64,000 nucleotides of DNA from Kappaphycus alvarezii (lineage: Eukaryota > Rhodophyta > Florideophyceae > Gigartinales > Solieriaceae): the NCBI GenBank assembly GCA_002205965.3, contig NADL03000499.1:1-64000 (forward strand), written 5' to 3'. Below the pieces are notes generated by a model, which had not been told where the DNA came from, made no database searches, and saw nothing but the letters and a program-made list of their open reading frames with translations. The position numbers and the translations under genes were made by a program. Below are positions 19,293-31,179 of the stretch, piece by piece (the stretch's first letter is position 1; each line of letters opens with the position of its first letter).

Positions 19293-20730
19293 TGGCGGGA
19301 ATCTCCAAACGATGATATTCTCAGGGCCAATTATCCCAAGACGAAGATATTTCAAGCGAAGAGAGTGCTACCGAACTATAGTTGTGTAAACGAAAAAAGG
19401 TTAACAATAATTGGGAGGCAAGGGATACAAATTAGTATAGAGAGGACAGGGTCTTCCACCTATGCTCAGGGGTTGAAGATAACGAAATTGTTCTTAGGGC
19501 GGAAGTTCATTTTCAATTTGTAAAAAGGTTGGGTTTGCACTTGAAGGGGTCCTCCAATTTGCTCTCTCTCTCCTATAAGAAGCAGTTTACATAACTTATA
19601 TATACTTTTTGGCTAACGATAAAGTCTCAAATAAACATACCAGACACTATAAATTGCATTAAAGGCAACCATGACGATTAGATAGGCAAATAGTAGATTC
19701 TACAAGGATAATTATCTAGATTTACTCTTCATTAGCTTCTTCCTCGAGACCATAGCTAAGCAATTCCTATAAAATAACAATATCCCTGATGAGGTCCCTA
19801 GAAATGCCATTGAATATCCCAGAATGATAGATAGAATCTTCCAACATATCATGCTCCTCCAAGCCCTCCTCACGACATTAAAACTCCGCCTCATCCCCAT
19901 CAGACAGGCCCAAAATAACAATTGATCCCTCTCTCACTCTCTGTTCTCCACAGAAGCTCCTCCACTGTTGTACACCAGTGGCTCCCAGGGATCCACCTAT
20001 TCCTGTTCACCTTCCGATACTTCCACGAAAGCTTCAGCTTCCTCCTTCTGTACGTTCTCCTCCTCCTCCCCTGCATCCTCGAAGCAGTGACGGCGGACCC
20101 ACTCCGGAACGCGTTCCCGGTCCATCCTTCCATTTTAATCTGCGTAATGGTTTGGAACATTGGCCATCTAGGTCAGAGCGTGGAGGCGACGATGGGATCT
20201 GGATGGCTTGGCGATGGTGACGGAAAGGCGTGGGTTGGTCTTGTCTTTTTGCGGGTAAAAGGAGCGTCATTCGATGAGGTGGTTGATGGAAGGGGTGTTG
20301 CTTTAACGACGTTGATAATGCCCTTTAAGTAGGGTGACGTATTCGAAAATGTTCACGGACTTGAGCGAAATAAAAAATAAGAGATAATATCGTGGCTTTG
20401 AATTTGCTTACATGCAGGATCATAATAAAAAATATGCTCGATAACACATAGGAACCGAATTTGCAGGACGAATTGAATCACGGGTCCAAAATTTTTTTGA
20501 AAAAGGAGGACTAAATCTTCAGATGGAAGATAGAGAATGGAGTCGTACAGTGAATTTATATTCATACGAGAAAAGGAATATGAGTTTTCTTTTTGTTAAA
20601 ATAAAAAGAAGACGATGGTTTTGGAGAAAGAGGGCCCTTCATACCGAGATAATTACAGATCTCGGGATGAAGGGCACAGGAATAGCGGAAAGAAAAAGTT
20701 TCGTAGTGATAGAGGGCAGCACACCCGACA
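19293..20730 (-). repeat. Diverged long-type LTR (copy L5)
   Basis: Read on the minus strand it shows the LTR layout: a diverged 5' part, the acidic-ORF relic, a GTAGCCAAAAAG block followed by TATATAAG, a CTCAAC...AGACCCTGTCC block, a GGTAGCACT block, and a GGATAATTGGCCCTGAG end. Its 1438 bp length matches the related copy at 51923-53363 (1441 bp). Ends are approximate; flanking 5-mers do not match. Confidence 0.75.
19722..20270 (-). pseudogene. LTR-encoded acidic protein, decayed copy (L5)
   Basis: The minus strand contains DRERVPEWVRRHCFEDAGEE, aligned with the EFVRRLFIEEE block of A2, then an acidic stretch (EEAEAFVEVSEGEQE), and a C-terminus ELLSYGLEEEANEE that aligns with EELFGSDLE. At least three stops and one frame change separate the blocks. 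The stop codon is at 19722-19724. Confidence 0.65.
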
Positions 20731-22114
20731 TCACGGTCGTCAATTCGTACTCCTCACCCAAGATCTGCATAAAGCAGACCGCCACCGTGATATTGAGAGC
20801 ATATTAACAGAAAAGGGCCAGCAATTCAGACAAAGGGTAGAAATGGAGGAAGAGACTTCTTCGATGTCACGTTCTTCAACTTCCTTGCGCCTTCTAATAG
20901 CAGAGCGCGCATGTTTAATCCGCTCACCTACATCAATGCAACAATGTTCGCAAAGCGCAGTAGGTTTGAGCCATTTCTTGCGACTTCTCTTAGTTTCTAT
21001 CGGACCATTGTCCTGATCAGAGGAAAAATGTCCTTATAATAGGACAACGTTTACGGGTAATGTTTTAAGTAAAAAGTACAATTTCTATTCTTTTGATAGC
21101 CTACACCTCAGACGGTATTGAATGTCGACAAGAACAAAATTTTCAGACATTCAACGCTAATTAGAGTTAGATTCACTTGTATTCACACAATAATCTTTTA
21201 TCGTAGTGCCATTTTATTACATTTTATCCTTTCAGAACCGACAAGTGGGTGATTCAGCCGCATTGATGTGTAGCTTAAAGGCAATGAGTAACGTTTTACT
21301 GCAATTATATGTTTGAAGATAGATCTTCTATTAAATTTTTACTGGTCCGAGAAAAAACTTTTTTTAAATCCTCACTAACTGCAAATATTTTATGACAAAG
21401 ATATTTGTCGTAATATGAGGAAAATGCTAAGCCGGATACGAAATAGAGGAAAACTTATGCCTATCCCCGTATCCACCCTCGAAAGCTGGCATCCAGACGC
21501 GTATGCGGTGCTAAGTGATGTCGCGAGGGACTCATAAGTTTGAATATTGGAGAAATATAGAAAGGGTAGAGCGGTGCTATCTATAAAGCACGCTGTTGCG
21601 CCCGTTATGACTTATGTGACATGCATGCCCTATAACGAAAGCTATTAATTGTTACCAAGTGACGAATTGTCCCGGCCAAAGCACTTCCAGCGCTTTAAAG
21701 ACAAACGAAGACATATGACATACTTTGAAATAACCAAAAATTCCCCCCTTACATGTGTAATACTAAACATAATAATAGTGAATCATTATTATATATAATC
21801 ATATCATTCTATTCCACATGGATAGTATTGTATCCTACGAAAACGGCCTAGTATTTTTGGAACACTGGCTGTACAGTTTATATATAAGGTACTCTACTTC
21901 TCCCCCAATACGTAAGAAAACAAAATTTGAACAAATCGAAAGTCATAATTATTTTTGAGCAAGTTCGGAATGTGGCGTAGAGTTTCTGGTCATAAGGGGG
22001 GAATTCAGGGTGTCTTACTGTACTGATTAGAGGTGTTGGTTGGTTACTCTCAGAGACTAGATTTTTTCTCATCAGATACAAGTGAATCCCTAACTAATAG
22101 TCGTTATATTTCTC
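20731..22114. other. No recognisable feature
   Basis: AT-rich sequence without a convincing reading frame or repeat. Confidence 0.5.
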
Positions 22115-22120
22115 ACCGGC

Positions 22121-22450
22121 TTCCAACTGCTTTTCGGAAGTCCGACACCATACCATTATCTATCTTGAATGTTATACTGGGCCTGTTATATGATGTTTAG
22201 AGATTTAATCAATGAAAGGCAACCGTAGCCATCTATTTACGGGCTTACAACTGTTCCTTTGAAGCCGAAAAACATAACTCGGGCCTATGTAGTATGTGCT
22301 AAATTGGACCGGCTCTACGTAGCGTAGACACACAACAACTGATAACCAACAATCTTTGTATATCTTACCGGACCTTAACTTTTGCTCCGGAGCCTAATCT
22401 ATGACTTGGACCTACTCACAGTATTATATACTGGACCAACTCAGTTTACA
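22121..22450 (+). repeat. 330 bp direct repeat, copy 1 (probable copia LTR)
   Basis: TTCCAACTGCTTTTCGGAAG...CAGTTTACA. It aligns without net length change to 33691-34020; both are 330 bp. Shared blocks include ATACTGGGC, GGAGCCGAAAAACATA-type, CCTATGTAGTATGTGCTAAA and AACCAACAATCTTTGT. Same orientation, CA end and position around a copia-like pol suggest the two LTRs of one element now split by insertions. Confidence 0.75.
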
Positions 22451-22754
22451 CTTACTTTTCTGCAATAATTGATTGCTTATTGCGTGGTCATAGCTTGACT
22501 AAGCTTTGTGGAAGGAATTTAACAAAATATTATTTAAGATAGCTATCTTTGTTAGACTACCAATCCTTTCTCATCAATGAATCGATTCATGATACCTCAA
22601 AAAACCAGCAAATCAGAAAGGTTCAGACGCCATTACGTTCTAAACACATTAAAAAGTAAAGTTAGACCTTAACGTTCTCGCGAGTACGTTATTCAGATCT
22701 TTTTAAAGTGGTAGATCAACCCCAGGATCCTTCAAATCCACCCGAGCTTATCAA

Positions 22755-22970
22755 ATGGGAACTTTTTTAACCAGACAAAACGTTGCAACGGAACATTATT
22801 CGCTACTTCCGCGAACTACAAAAGGAGAAGTTAATAATCAACAAATAGTATATAACCATTTACTCTTCGACCAAGAGGATGAAAATGGGGTATATAAGAT
22901 TTATGCTTTCTATATTCGATACTTCTTGAAATTTGATGGGGCCTCAAAGGAAAACACTTTATGGTTCTGA
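22755..22970 (+). other. Short ORF after the 330 bp repeat
   Basis: A 71-residue ATG frame (MGTFLTRQNVATEHYSLLPR) lies 300 bp downstream of the probable 5' LTR, where a copia gag would be expected. No gag motif is visible; it may be a remnant or chance. Confidence 0.2.
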
Positions 22971-23190
22971 CTCAATTCGATCATCTCCGCAAAGTCAAAA
23001 AATCCCAAAGAGCCATAATATCTCTCTTAAAAACATTACATTACGAAATGAAGCATTGAGTTTCCATTGATTTTCTTTGCGCATCATACAAAGCTGGGAT
23101 CAAGTAGAACATGCATTGAAACAACGCCACTGCAGGCCAATTCTTATGAAGTACATAGGAGAAGAGGTATTGCTACTAAACATCAAATAA

Positions 23191-23415
23191 TCAATGACTG
23201 ATTCTGCTAACGAAGGAGAAGCAGTTCAGAATCTCGCTGTTGTATTTCACTTCACAGACCTTACAAGAATTCACTGCATCTACAGTACTGTATTGTAGAT
23301 TAAAACCACTGGTAGCCTTGCAAACAGAGCTACTAGGATTTACAATATCCTTACAGTTCTGAACACAGCGTTTGTCCCCATTGGTACACTTGGAATAGTT
23401 ACGGGCGAGTTGCAC
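23191..23415 (-). other. Cysteine-rich reading frame, possible exon of a small protein
   Basis: The minus strand is open for 74 residues with seven cysteines spaced C-x6-C-x3-C-x10-C-x18-C-x2-C-x10-C, starting at CTNGDKRCVQNC. There is no ATG at its start; the preceding bases TATCCCAG look like a 3' splice site, with possible donors GTAAGT and GTAAGA within 140 bp upstream. It could be the last exon of a small Cys-rich protein, but I cannot find a signal-peptide exon. Not recognised. Confidence 0.3.
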
Positions 23416-23889
23416 ACTGGGATATTATATCATTGCTTTACCAATCAAAAGTCGCCTTGCTATCCCATGCTACCTGGACCAATGTACTTCTTACATCTTG
23501 TCAGAGTATGTCACGTGCCGACTACAATTCTGAAAGAGCTACTTACGATACCATCAGGGCTGTTTTACGGGAATACCTTTGAATTCGCTACTGTTAGACT
23601 GCATTTACCCTCAGTTTGCAGCTATATTCAGTTCTATATAAACCCTGGTTTGGAGCGGCCAGCTTAGCCCAGCCAGCCTCAACCAAAGTTTCAACCAAAG
23701 TTCTACTTTGATCTGCCCGTGTGCGCTTAACACACCACATCGTGGTAGCATCGCAAGTAAGTTGTGCCTCATTTGCGCTTTTCCAATCCGCCAGTTGGGA
23801 TAAAATCTCTACTAGCTTTATCTCAGCTGCCCGATTGCAAACAGAGACTAACCTTGTGTTTTCATTCTGCCCCCTACGCGGTAACCCCC

Positions 23890-24651
23890 AATGTCGTAGA
23901 GCAAGAAGTCGAAGGGCCGCCCTCCATCGCCGTCGGAATACGACTCAGAAGACCTCGCCGACTTTCGTTCCCCGCCCACCTCGCCATTCTTACCAATTGG
24001 CGAAGAAGAATATCCCAAGACCCCGCCTCGTCCGTCGACTCCAAAAACCACGATCGTCCTACCCAGCCCAATAGGAGCCCAAGACACCGACGCCTACTTG
24101 CCAAGATCCTGTCTTACCCCGAGTACTTTCAGTGGCACCTCCCCTTGTTATTGTCGAAGAGCTTTGCACCCCTTTTCGATCGCTTGCCCTACCCCCTCGA
24201 CTAGTTTTCGATCCTTACCCCAGTGCCGAGGAAGCAGTTGCGTCCGACCGCCCCAAACACGCCAAGGTTACTGGCAAGTTCAAGGGCTCCTCCAAAAAGG
24301 CTTCAAGAGCTGCCGGATGCCGCCTCTGTTTCGATCTTAAGGGTGGTAAACCATCGAATACGCAAGACTATGACTTCGAAAAGGCCGCAGATGAACAAGA
24401 ATCCGAAGTCCTCTCCGTTTCATTGTCGCCATTGTCAAGTCAAATTCTCCGGTCGCGTTCAATACTTCGAGCACCTCTGTTCATCTCGTAATATCAGCCG
24501 TACAAGCAAGAGGAAGTACAAGTGCAAGGACCGCAATATTGCGTTGGTCAGTGACAAGACCTTGTCCGTCATCAAAACGGGGCTCAGCATCGACTCACAG
24601 TCAGGGGTCGCAATTAGTATCTTTTTGTCCATTAAAGCTGCTTTTTACTGA
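23890..24651 (+). pseudogene. N-terminal part of a LINE ORF with a zinc finger
   Basis: From an ATG at about 23891 (followed by a TAG) the frame encodes a Pro/Ser-rich, acidic leader (SKKSKGRPPSPSEYDSEDL). After frame changes near 24100 and 24400 it reaches a C2H2-like finger at 24424-24480 (CRHCQVKFSGRVQYFEHLC) followed by a basic tail (TSKRKYKCKDRN). N-terminal zinc fingers of this sort occur in LINEs with restriction-like endonuclease, which fits the C-terminal fragment at 25.4-26.5 kb. RT is missing between them. Confidence 0.5.
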
Positions 24652-24916
24652 GTAAAAAAAAGGAAAATAGAGCAAAAAGTTCATTTCAAAATCAACTCCG
24701 TTTGTTTGTTGTGTTCAGCCTTCCGCTTTGATTGCAACTTTTCCTCTGCTGCCCCCAGATCCTTGTAGTAGGAATTACAATTCTAAGTCCGTATCGCCAT
24801 CAGGACCTAGACAGGACAACCAGCGCAAAGCAAGAATCGGAAGAAGGGCTACTGTAACGCACCCAACGTGACTGACGTCAACCCTTACGTCAGAAAAGGA
24901 ACTTTTTGTAAGTTGT

Positions 24917-24985
24917 TCGGGCGGATATGAACCCGCGACCACTTCATGAGGATCTGCTTACACTTAACTACTAGGTCACCAGGAT
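24917..24985 (-). other. tRNA-like sequence (pseudogene or SINE head)
   Basis: The minus strand has an A-box-like TAGTAGTTAAGTG and a B-box-like GGTTCATATCC about 35 bases later, and a GCGG/CCGC T-stem. The acceptor stem does not pair and the anticodon arm is poor, so it is not a working tRNA. Confidence 0.35.
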
Positions 24986-25051
24986 CGAAAATTGCAGTTA
25001 CGAAGAGAGCCAACCAGGTTATAAATCAGCCCCCGCTGCCTTATCTGCCAG

Positions 25052-25315
25052 CGTCGCTGCACGTGGCCGACGTGGACCACCCGGTTAACACTTAGCTAGC
25101 AGTATAGTCGGATCCTGCAGCGGACACCCGTTCTACTGATGCCATAAAGTTATCACTCAGCGACTGAGCTGCCATCTCTGGTCATCTATTGCTCAAGCTA
25201 TCTTGTCCCGAGCCCCGATGCGCATGTACGACGAGGTACATTCGGATAGATCTTAGCCGTATAGCTAGGACGTGCGCAGTCCTCAGTAGATACTGAATGC
25301 ATTAAACTTATTTAT
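25052..25315 (+). repeat. LINE 3' tail, copy 1
   Basis: Two blocks (CTGCACGTGGCCGACG at 25058 and TAGATACTGAATGCATTAAA near 25288) match blocks in the same order at 26571-26667 after the LINE ORF end. This indicates a first, internally deleted LINE copy ending at about 25315. Confidence 0.5.
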
Positions 25316-25376
25316 CGCTGCACATGCCTCTGACGACCTGCAGAGGTCGTCTTACTCGGAGCTACACGGAATAGCC

Positions 25377-26472
25377 CTGGCAGACCCTGCATGGGACCAA
25401 GTCACACTACCGATTCGCCACGGAGGTCAGGGATTTTCCCTCATCTCCCCGTTCTTACACGGCTCAGCCGCAGCTAGTATCATCGGCGCGGTTCCGTTAC
25501 GTGAGATATCTGCGTCTTACACCACGCAACGTTCTTCCGCCGTCTCTGGTCACCGATACCGGGGTGAAAGGGAGTTCCTGGTCCGAAAAGCCTTGCCACG
25601 AGTCCGTGACTTCCTGCAATGAATCCCTGAGCGTCCGTACTCCGTCTACATTGGCCCATTAGACCCATGCCTGCTTGCCGCCAAACCACCCAACCTCCAA
25701 ACCTTCTTAAATGGTGTGCACCAGGAGGCACAGGCAAGGGTCCACTGGCGCGAAGACTCATGCGTAACACACCCCAAACCGGCTCAGTACAGCACTCAAG
25801 AAGTTCGACATCGGATTCGCGGCCTGGCGTTCCGGAAAGGCCCCGTCGCCGCTTTTCTTATCGCCCATCTCACAACCGCTACAGTGGTGTCCTCGGCCCA
25901 CTGGAAGACCATGATCGGCCGGCACCTCGGCCTCCCCGTATATGACGACTCCCGTCCTCTCAACTGCGCCCACTGCACCCGAACTATGGACGCACTTGGG
26001 GACCACGCGGCGGACCCCTGCTCGGCCGGCTTCGAACGCCCGCACCGCCACAACTCGCCGCTCAAAGTTCTCGCCTACCACGTTGCTCGCGCTGCAGGCC
26101 TGGACTGCCAATATCAAGTCCCGCTCCTTGTACCGGGAACGAATATCCTCCCTGCAGACATTCTCATACACCCTCCCTGCCCACAGGCCAACAGGTCCGC
26201 ATAATAGCCTGCGACCTAACCGTTGTCTCGCCGTTCAAACAAGGCATGCGGAAAAGGGCACACAAATGGACGGCGGTGCCGCCGACATTGTCCACCGAGA
26301 CCAAGTCAAAGACCTGGAGGGCAAACTTGTACACCGCATCCCGCCCCTTTTGCACAACACCCTCCAGGAACCAAACTTCAAGTTTCAGCACCTGGACTTT
26401 GACTCCTTGGGTGCCCTATCCCCCGCCTCTATTCTGTTCCTCAAAGAATTCATCCCTCGCATCGCAGATTAG
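25377..26472 (+). pseudogene. C-terminal half of a LINE RT with restriction-like endonuclease
   Basis: The fragment starts in the RT thumb region (WDQVTLPIRHGGQGF, a common W..v.LP...GGlG pattern). After a stop at about 25620 it runs through a CCHC motif, CAHC...GDHAADPC (CX2CX9HX4C), then PHRHN, and the endonuclease core LPADILI followed in another frame by CDLTVVSPF. A final frame carries the C-terminal helix region (ALSPASILFLKEFIPRIAD). CCHC plus PD..D is the signature of LINEs such as R2 and NeSL that nick DNA with a restriction-like endonuclease. Two frameshifts and one stop make it inactive as read. It is 5'-truncated, as usual for LINEs. Confidence 0.7.
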
Positions 26473-26562
26473 TTCAAAACAACCACAGCAGTAATCCGCA
26501 GACGTATTTATCAGCGCATTAGTTGCACACTGTGGTCCTCTGTTGCAATGACGATTCTATAG

Positions 26563-26667
26563 CGAGCCGCACTGCACGTGCCTGACGTTGAACATCCGGT
26601 TAGTTCTTGGCCATATAGTCAGTTCTGCAGTTTACACGATAGATACTCAATGAAGTAAAGTTTCTTC
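26563..26667 (+). repeat. LINE 3' tail, copy 2
   Basis: CTGCACGTGCCTGACG...TAGATACTCAATGAAGTAAA, matching 25052-25315 in order and orientation, directly after the LINE frame. Confidence 0.5.
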
Positions 26668-26864
26668 TTGGTATTTTGAAAAAACAGTTTTCTGGAGGCT
26701 TCGCATCGTGGATAATTAGCCCAAGCACCATCTAGGAGACTCTCCATTACTCCTGGTGATACAGAATTGGTGTACACGCATCACTACGTGTATACGTCTA
26801 AAGTCGGAAACTTTTCTCAGATACTAGGTCAAACACCGTTACTGCCTTTGTGAACCTAATCGTT

Positions 26865-27808
26865 ATGGATCAGCTGGAAGTCACCCTAGAGTACCTTACG
26901 CAAATGAAGCTTCAGTTACACCAGAATCTCGAGCATGCCAATAACCAGATTGCCACACAGAAATCAGAGCTTTCTATTGCAGCGCAAAAGGTATCCTCCT
27001 TAGAATCTCAACTCGTAAACGCCCGAAACCAGGTCAGTTCGTCGAGTAATTCCCCAGTGGATAGTCAGGCTGGCCCAAAATAAAACAAGCCAACTATATT
27101 CATTAGGAAAAGATCCATTGGCAGGTGGTGTCTTCAAATGGACAACGGCCTCGGGGGAAATTATGGCAATGGACCCCTACACATAGCACTCAGCTGCTTG
27201 ACTGGCAATGCTCATGAATGGTGGATGGTCCACTTAAAGAGAGCAGAACGGAAAGGAATTAATTACTCTCAGACCATGAAGGATGCTTTGATCCCGCGTT
27301 TTGAAACAATGAACAAGGAGAAGATTGCTGGAGACAACCTCTTACGCTGGAAACAAGTCAAAGACTTTCCTATCTTCAACGAATACTTCAACAAAATTAT
27401 ACTCAATATCCCCGATACTGCAGTTAAAGACCAGATAAATCGTTACTCTCGCGGTTTAAAGCCCTATATCTGGAAGGCATTCTGCACCAAAGAATACGTC
27501 AACCTCTCCGACCTAATGAGAGATGCTGAGCGTGTGGAGTCGGCCTATCGGCGTTCTGGACCCGGTAACCTACCAAAGTCTTCTGGAGAAAAGAATGAAA
27601 ACGGAAGCTCTTTTGGTGGAACCAACAGTCCAGTACCAATGGAAACTGAGAACGTAGAAGTGATACCGGGGCTGAAAAAAAACACCCCGACTTACAGAAG
27701 CTTGACGAAGAAGAATGTGAAAGATTTATTTGCGAAGGTCTCTGTCTCAGGTGCAGACAGAAAAGACACATGGCCAAGAACTGCCCAAAAGTCAGGAGGA
27801 ACTGATTG
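26865..27808 (+). pseudogene. Chromovirus gag
   Basis: The ATG at 26865 opens a coiled-coil N-terminus (MDQLEVTLEYLTQMKLQL) that stops at 27083. The same frame resumes and carries the gag core at 27138 (LTGNAHEWWM, a hallmark L.g.A..WW; later PRFETMNKEKIAGDNLLRW). A shift near 27700 leads to a perfect CX2CX4HX4C knuckle at 27743-27784 (CLRCRQKRHMAKNC). One stop and one frameshift break it. Confidence 0.8.
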
Positions 27809-27989
27809 AAGGCCCCCAGTCAGTTCCAGTCATTGAAAAACTATTAGATACCCTTGTACCAGACAAAAAAACTCGAGATTTATCATTGAATCAAACGAAA
27901 AGGTCCATCGTGTTTACCATCAGATCGAATGCAACGTTCAGTGAAACATTCTCCCCTGCATTCGAGAGAAATCACGAGGCCCTTCTCAT

Positions 27990-28433
27990 TGCCAAGGGTA
28001 CAATTGCTGGTGGACCAGCAAAACATCTTCATAGACCCTGGTGGTGAGAACAACTTATTGAGTGAATCATTTTGCAAAAAAATCAAATAAAGACCCGAGA
28101 TTCCAGAGAGCTTGCTGAAAGGCCACCGGTGCGGACCAGATACTTCAAGAATTTTTAAATGCTGCCAGTGTACATATTACCGGCTATACTGAACCTCTTT
28201 ACTTTGCGGTAAGCCCATTGAAGCGTTATGATGCAGTTATTGGGAAAAAATGGTGCGACTCGCAAAGGGTAAAAATCTATTGCCTTAATAATGAGGTGAA
28301 AATCGATCATAAGGGAAATTCATTCACATTTATTGCTGATGATGTCGGAGTGATTCCTTTTTTATCTTTCAAATCCATAGTTACTGATTTTCATGAGAAA
28401 AAGAGTTATTTGCAGTTTTACTTAGACGTTTAA
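27990..28433 (+). pseudogene. Chromovirus protease region, decayed
   Basis: Near 28028-28070 the plus strand reads IFIDPGGENNLLSESF, matching the retropepsin active-site block with DPG in place of DSG or DTG. Further on (28203-28433) the frame reads YDAVIGKKWCDSQ, matching the YDaIiG second hallmark. Several stops lie between the blocks. Confidence 0.6.
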
Positions 28434-28621
28434 ATTCTAGTGAACCAAGAGCACCAGTATACCCTCGCAACATACAGAAGAGTTAGGAAACATTTGGTGA
28501 TATGCTTCTAGCGAACCTCCCAAGAGGTTTGCCACCGAGAATGAAACAGGGCTTTGAAATAGAAATAAAGAAAGGAGCATAACCACAGCAGAATGATCTC
28601 TGTATACTTTCTGACAAAGAA

Positions 28622-29368
28622 ATGACAGAACTTCTAAAAAAGTTGGGCGAACTACTACAAGCTGAGTTTAAAGGACCTAGTAAGAGCCCCTGGGGAGCTT
28701 CTTTTCTATTCTTGAGCAAGAAGGATGATAGTCTACGGATGTGTGTGGATTACAGGGCCTTAAACCGGCTTACTGTAAAAAACAGCTATCCCTTACCAAG
28801 AATTGACGACATTTTCGACCAGCTTAAAGGAGCAATGTTCTTCAGCAAAATTGATCTTATATCTGGTTATCACCAGATTAGACTACACGAAGATTCAATT
28901 CCATTTACCGCCTTCAGAACAAGATACAGTCACTTTAAATTTCTTGTTCTGTCGTTTGGACTCACTAATGCCCCAGCAACTTTCATGAACCTAATGAATG
29001 ATATTATCAAGGATCAGCTCGACTTATTTGTGATCGTCAATCTGGATGATGTTCTCATCTACAGTAAGACGTGGAAGCATCACTTGGATCATATTAGAAC
29101 TGTACTCAAAATCCTCAGAAAAAAAACGTTGTTTGGCAAATTATCTAAATATCTTTTTGGAGTTACACAAGTGGAGTACGTGGGACGCATCATTTCTCAC
29201 AGTGGTATTTTTGTTGATCCAAATAACATAAGTGCAGTCATCGAATGGCCGATACCAAAGAATAAGCAACAAATAAAGCCTTTTCTTGGTTTTGTCAATT
29301 ATAACCGGAGAATCATAAAATGCTGTTCAATTCTTGTAAAAACTCTGACAGAATTGACGAAAAAGTGA
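28622..29368 (+). pseudogene. Chromovirus reverse transcriptase
   Basis: A 248-residue ATG frame covers the RT domain: MCVDYRALNRLTVKNSYPLP, KIDLISGYHQIRL, FLVLSFGLTNAPATF and IVNLDDVLIYS. The catalytic box is NLDD where active gypsy RTs have Y/FLDD, so the first position is substituted, though both aspartates remain. The connection (FLGFVNYNRRIIK) is present. The frame stops at 29366-29368 before RNase H. Confidence 0.88.
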
Positions 29369-29924
29369 ATTTCCAAAGGAGCCGCACTCAGGATAATTCC
29401 TTCAAAGTACTCAAGCAAACACTTTGTAGCGCACCGGTTCTCAGAAATTTCGACACCACACTGCCTATCTACGTAATTACAGATGCACTATAGTATGAAC
29501 TTGGTGCAGTATTTGAACAGGAAGAATTAGGTTCAAAAAGGCAGACCGCTTTTGCGTCCAGGACTCTTAATGATGCGGAACAAAACTATAAGGCCCATGA
29601 AAGGGAACTTTTGGCCATTGTAGGTTCGGTAAAGTGGTAGAGATCCTATCTTTATGGTAACTCATCCACCATTCACTCGGACCAATATCCCCTAAGATAC
29701 CTAGAAACACAAGAAAACTTGTCCTCGAAACAAGTGAGATGGCTGGGAAGATTAATTATTTCGACTTCAAGATAATCCCAATCTCAGGAAAATCAAATGT
29801 AGTGGCGGGCGCACTATCGAGGCGATCACAATGTGTACCGTCACCTGATCACCGAAAAAATTCATTACTCCAAGAAGTTATTACCAAGAAATCGTCAGAA
29901 TCCAAAAACATTTCGACCATATAA
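29369..29924 (+). pseudogene. Chromovirus RNase H, with stops
   Basis: Readable blocks include APVLRNFD, VITDAL, FASRTLNDAEQNYKAHEREL and VRWLGRL. In-frame stops fall near 29491 and 29638. The tail reads SGKSNVVAGALSRR (about 29790-29825), matching the usual G..N.vaDaLSRR end with Gly in place of Asp. Confidence 0.75.
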
Positions 29925-29999
29925 TTCACGAACACTGAGTAAGTGAAGTTGGCAGAAAATTATGGTAGGGATGAGAACCTCAGAACCCATTATCAAGAT

Positions 30000-30955
30000 C
30001 CTAAAGATCCCTTTGAGCGTCGAAAGATGCTTCTACTTAGAAACAAGAAAATCAATGTACTAGAAGGAAAATTTAGAGCCAAGCTTCTGCATGACTATCA
30101 TTGCAAGCCAAACACGGGACACCAGGAATAAGCAAAAATATCAACACAATATCAACAAAGTGTTATTGGAAAAATTTAAGATCGGATGTAATCCGATACG
30201 TACGTTCCAGCCAATTCCAGGGAATTAAAGCAACCAATCAGAAGCCCGAAGGTCTTTTATAACCACTAGAACCACCTAAAACCAAATAGACCCCCATAAC
30301 CATGGATTTCATCAAACCTCTCCCAAAGTCGAGAAGTGTAAACAACGGCTTGTTAACAGTCGTTGAAAGACCCTCTAAGATGATCAGAATAATACCAACG
30401 AAACCAAACACAGATGCTCCTAAAACAGCACTGCTGTTCAAGAATCACGTATACCGAAATCATGGATTACCAGAGAAAATCTTATGTGACGGAGATCTCA
30501 TCTTCATGAGCAAGTTTTGGACAGAACTTTTTGCTCTACCAGGAACAAAGATATCCCCCTCCTCTGCCTACCATCCACAAAATGATGGACAATCGGAGAT
30601 GATGAACAGTAAAATAGAAGAAGTGATCCGCACTTTCGTTAGCTTAGACAATTTCGATTGGGATGATTACCTGGTAGACTTTGAAATTGCTTACAATTCA
30701 TCTGTAAAAAACATTCTCACAATTTTACCTCAATTATGTAATTCAACCACGAACAGTACCCTTAGATGTTTAGCGTCAGACAATCCAGTGGCAGCAGGTA
30801 TCCTAAAAAATATGAAAAAAGCATTAAGGAAAGCCCAGAATCAGATCCGAAAATCCAATGAGTCCACCGGAAAATATGTAAACAAGAAAAAAAGGCCGTC
30901 TACGATCAAGATTGGTGATAAGGTTTGGATGTCAACAAAAAAACTTATCACTTGA
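30000..30955 (+). pseudogene. Chromovirus integrase
   Basis: A weak zinc-binding region (HDYHCKPNTGH near 30090) is followed, after stops, by a 217-residue frame from 30302. It starts MDFIKPLPKSRSVNNG, keeps the second Asp in ILCDGDLIF (usual SDRGp.F replaced) and the Glu in HPQNDGQSEMMN (usual GQsE). Later it reads KYVNKKKRP and IKIGDKVWM, the usual C-terminal adaptor. The first catalytic Asp is the MDFI Asp. Confidence 0.78.
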
Positions 30956-31179
30956 AGATGCGGCTGGATCACGCAAACTGTACCCAAACCATTGTGGTCC
31001 CTTTAAAATAAAAGAGGACATTAACGATGTGACGTATCGTCGGCAGTTATCTCAACAGGTAATTGACAGAGGAATATTGATGCGTTCCAGGCTAGCCTCT
31101 TGACACCGTTCTTTTAAGATGAATTCAACGACAAATTCCATCTCCACCACCTCTCCAATTTGAAGATGGATATGAGTAA

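Noticed and set aside
19293-20730. Target-site duplication for L5, and likewise for L6
   Set aside because: Flanking 5-mers do not match at the boundaries I could infer; the ends are only approximate.
24917-24985. Functional tRNA gene
   Set aside because: Acceptor stem does not pair and the anticodon arm is not formed.
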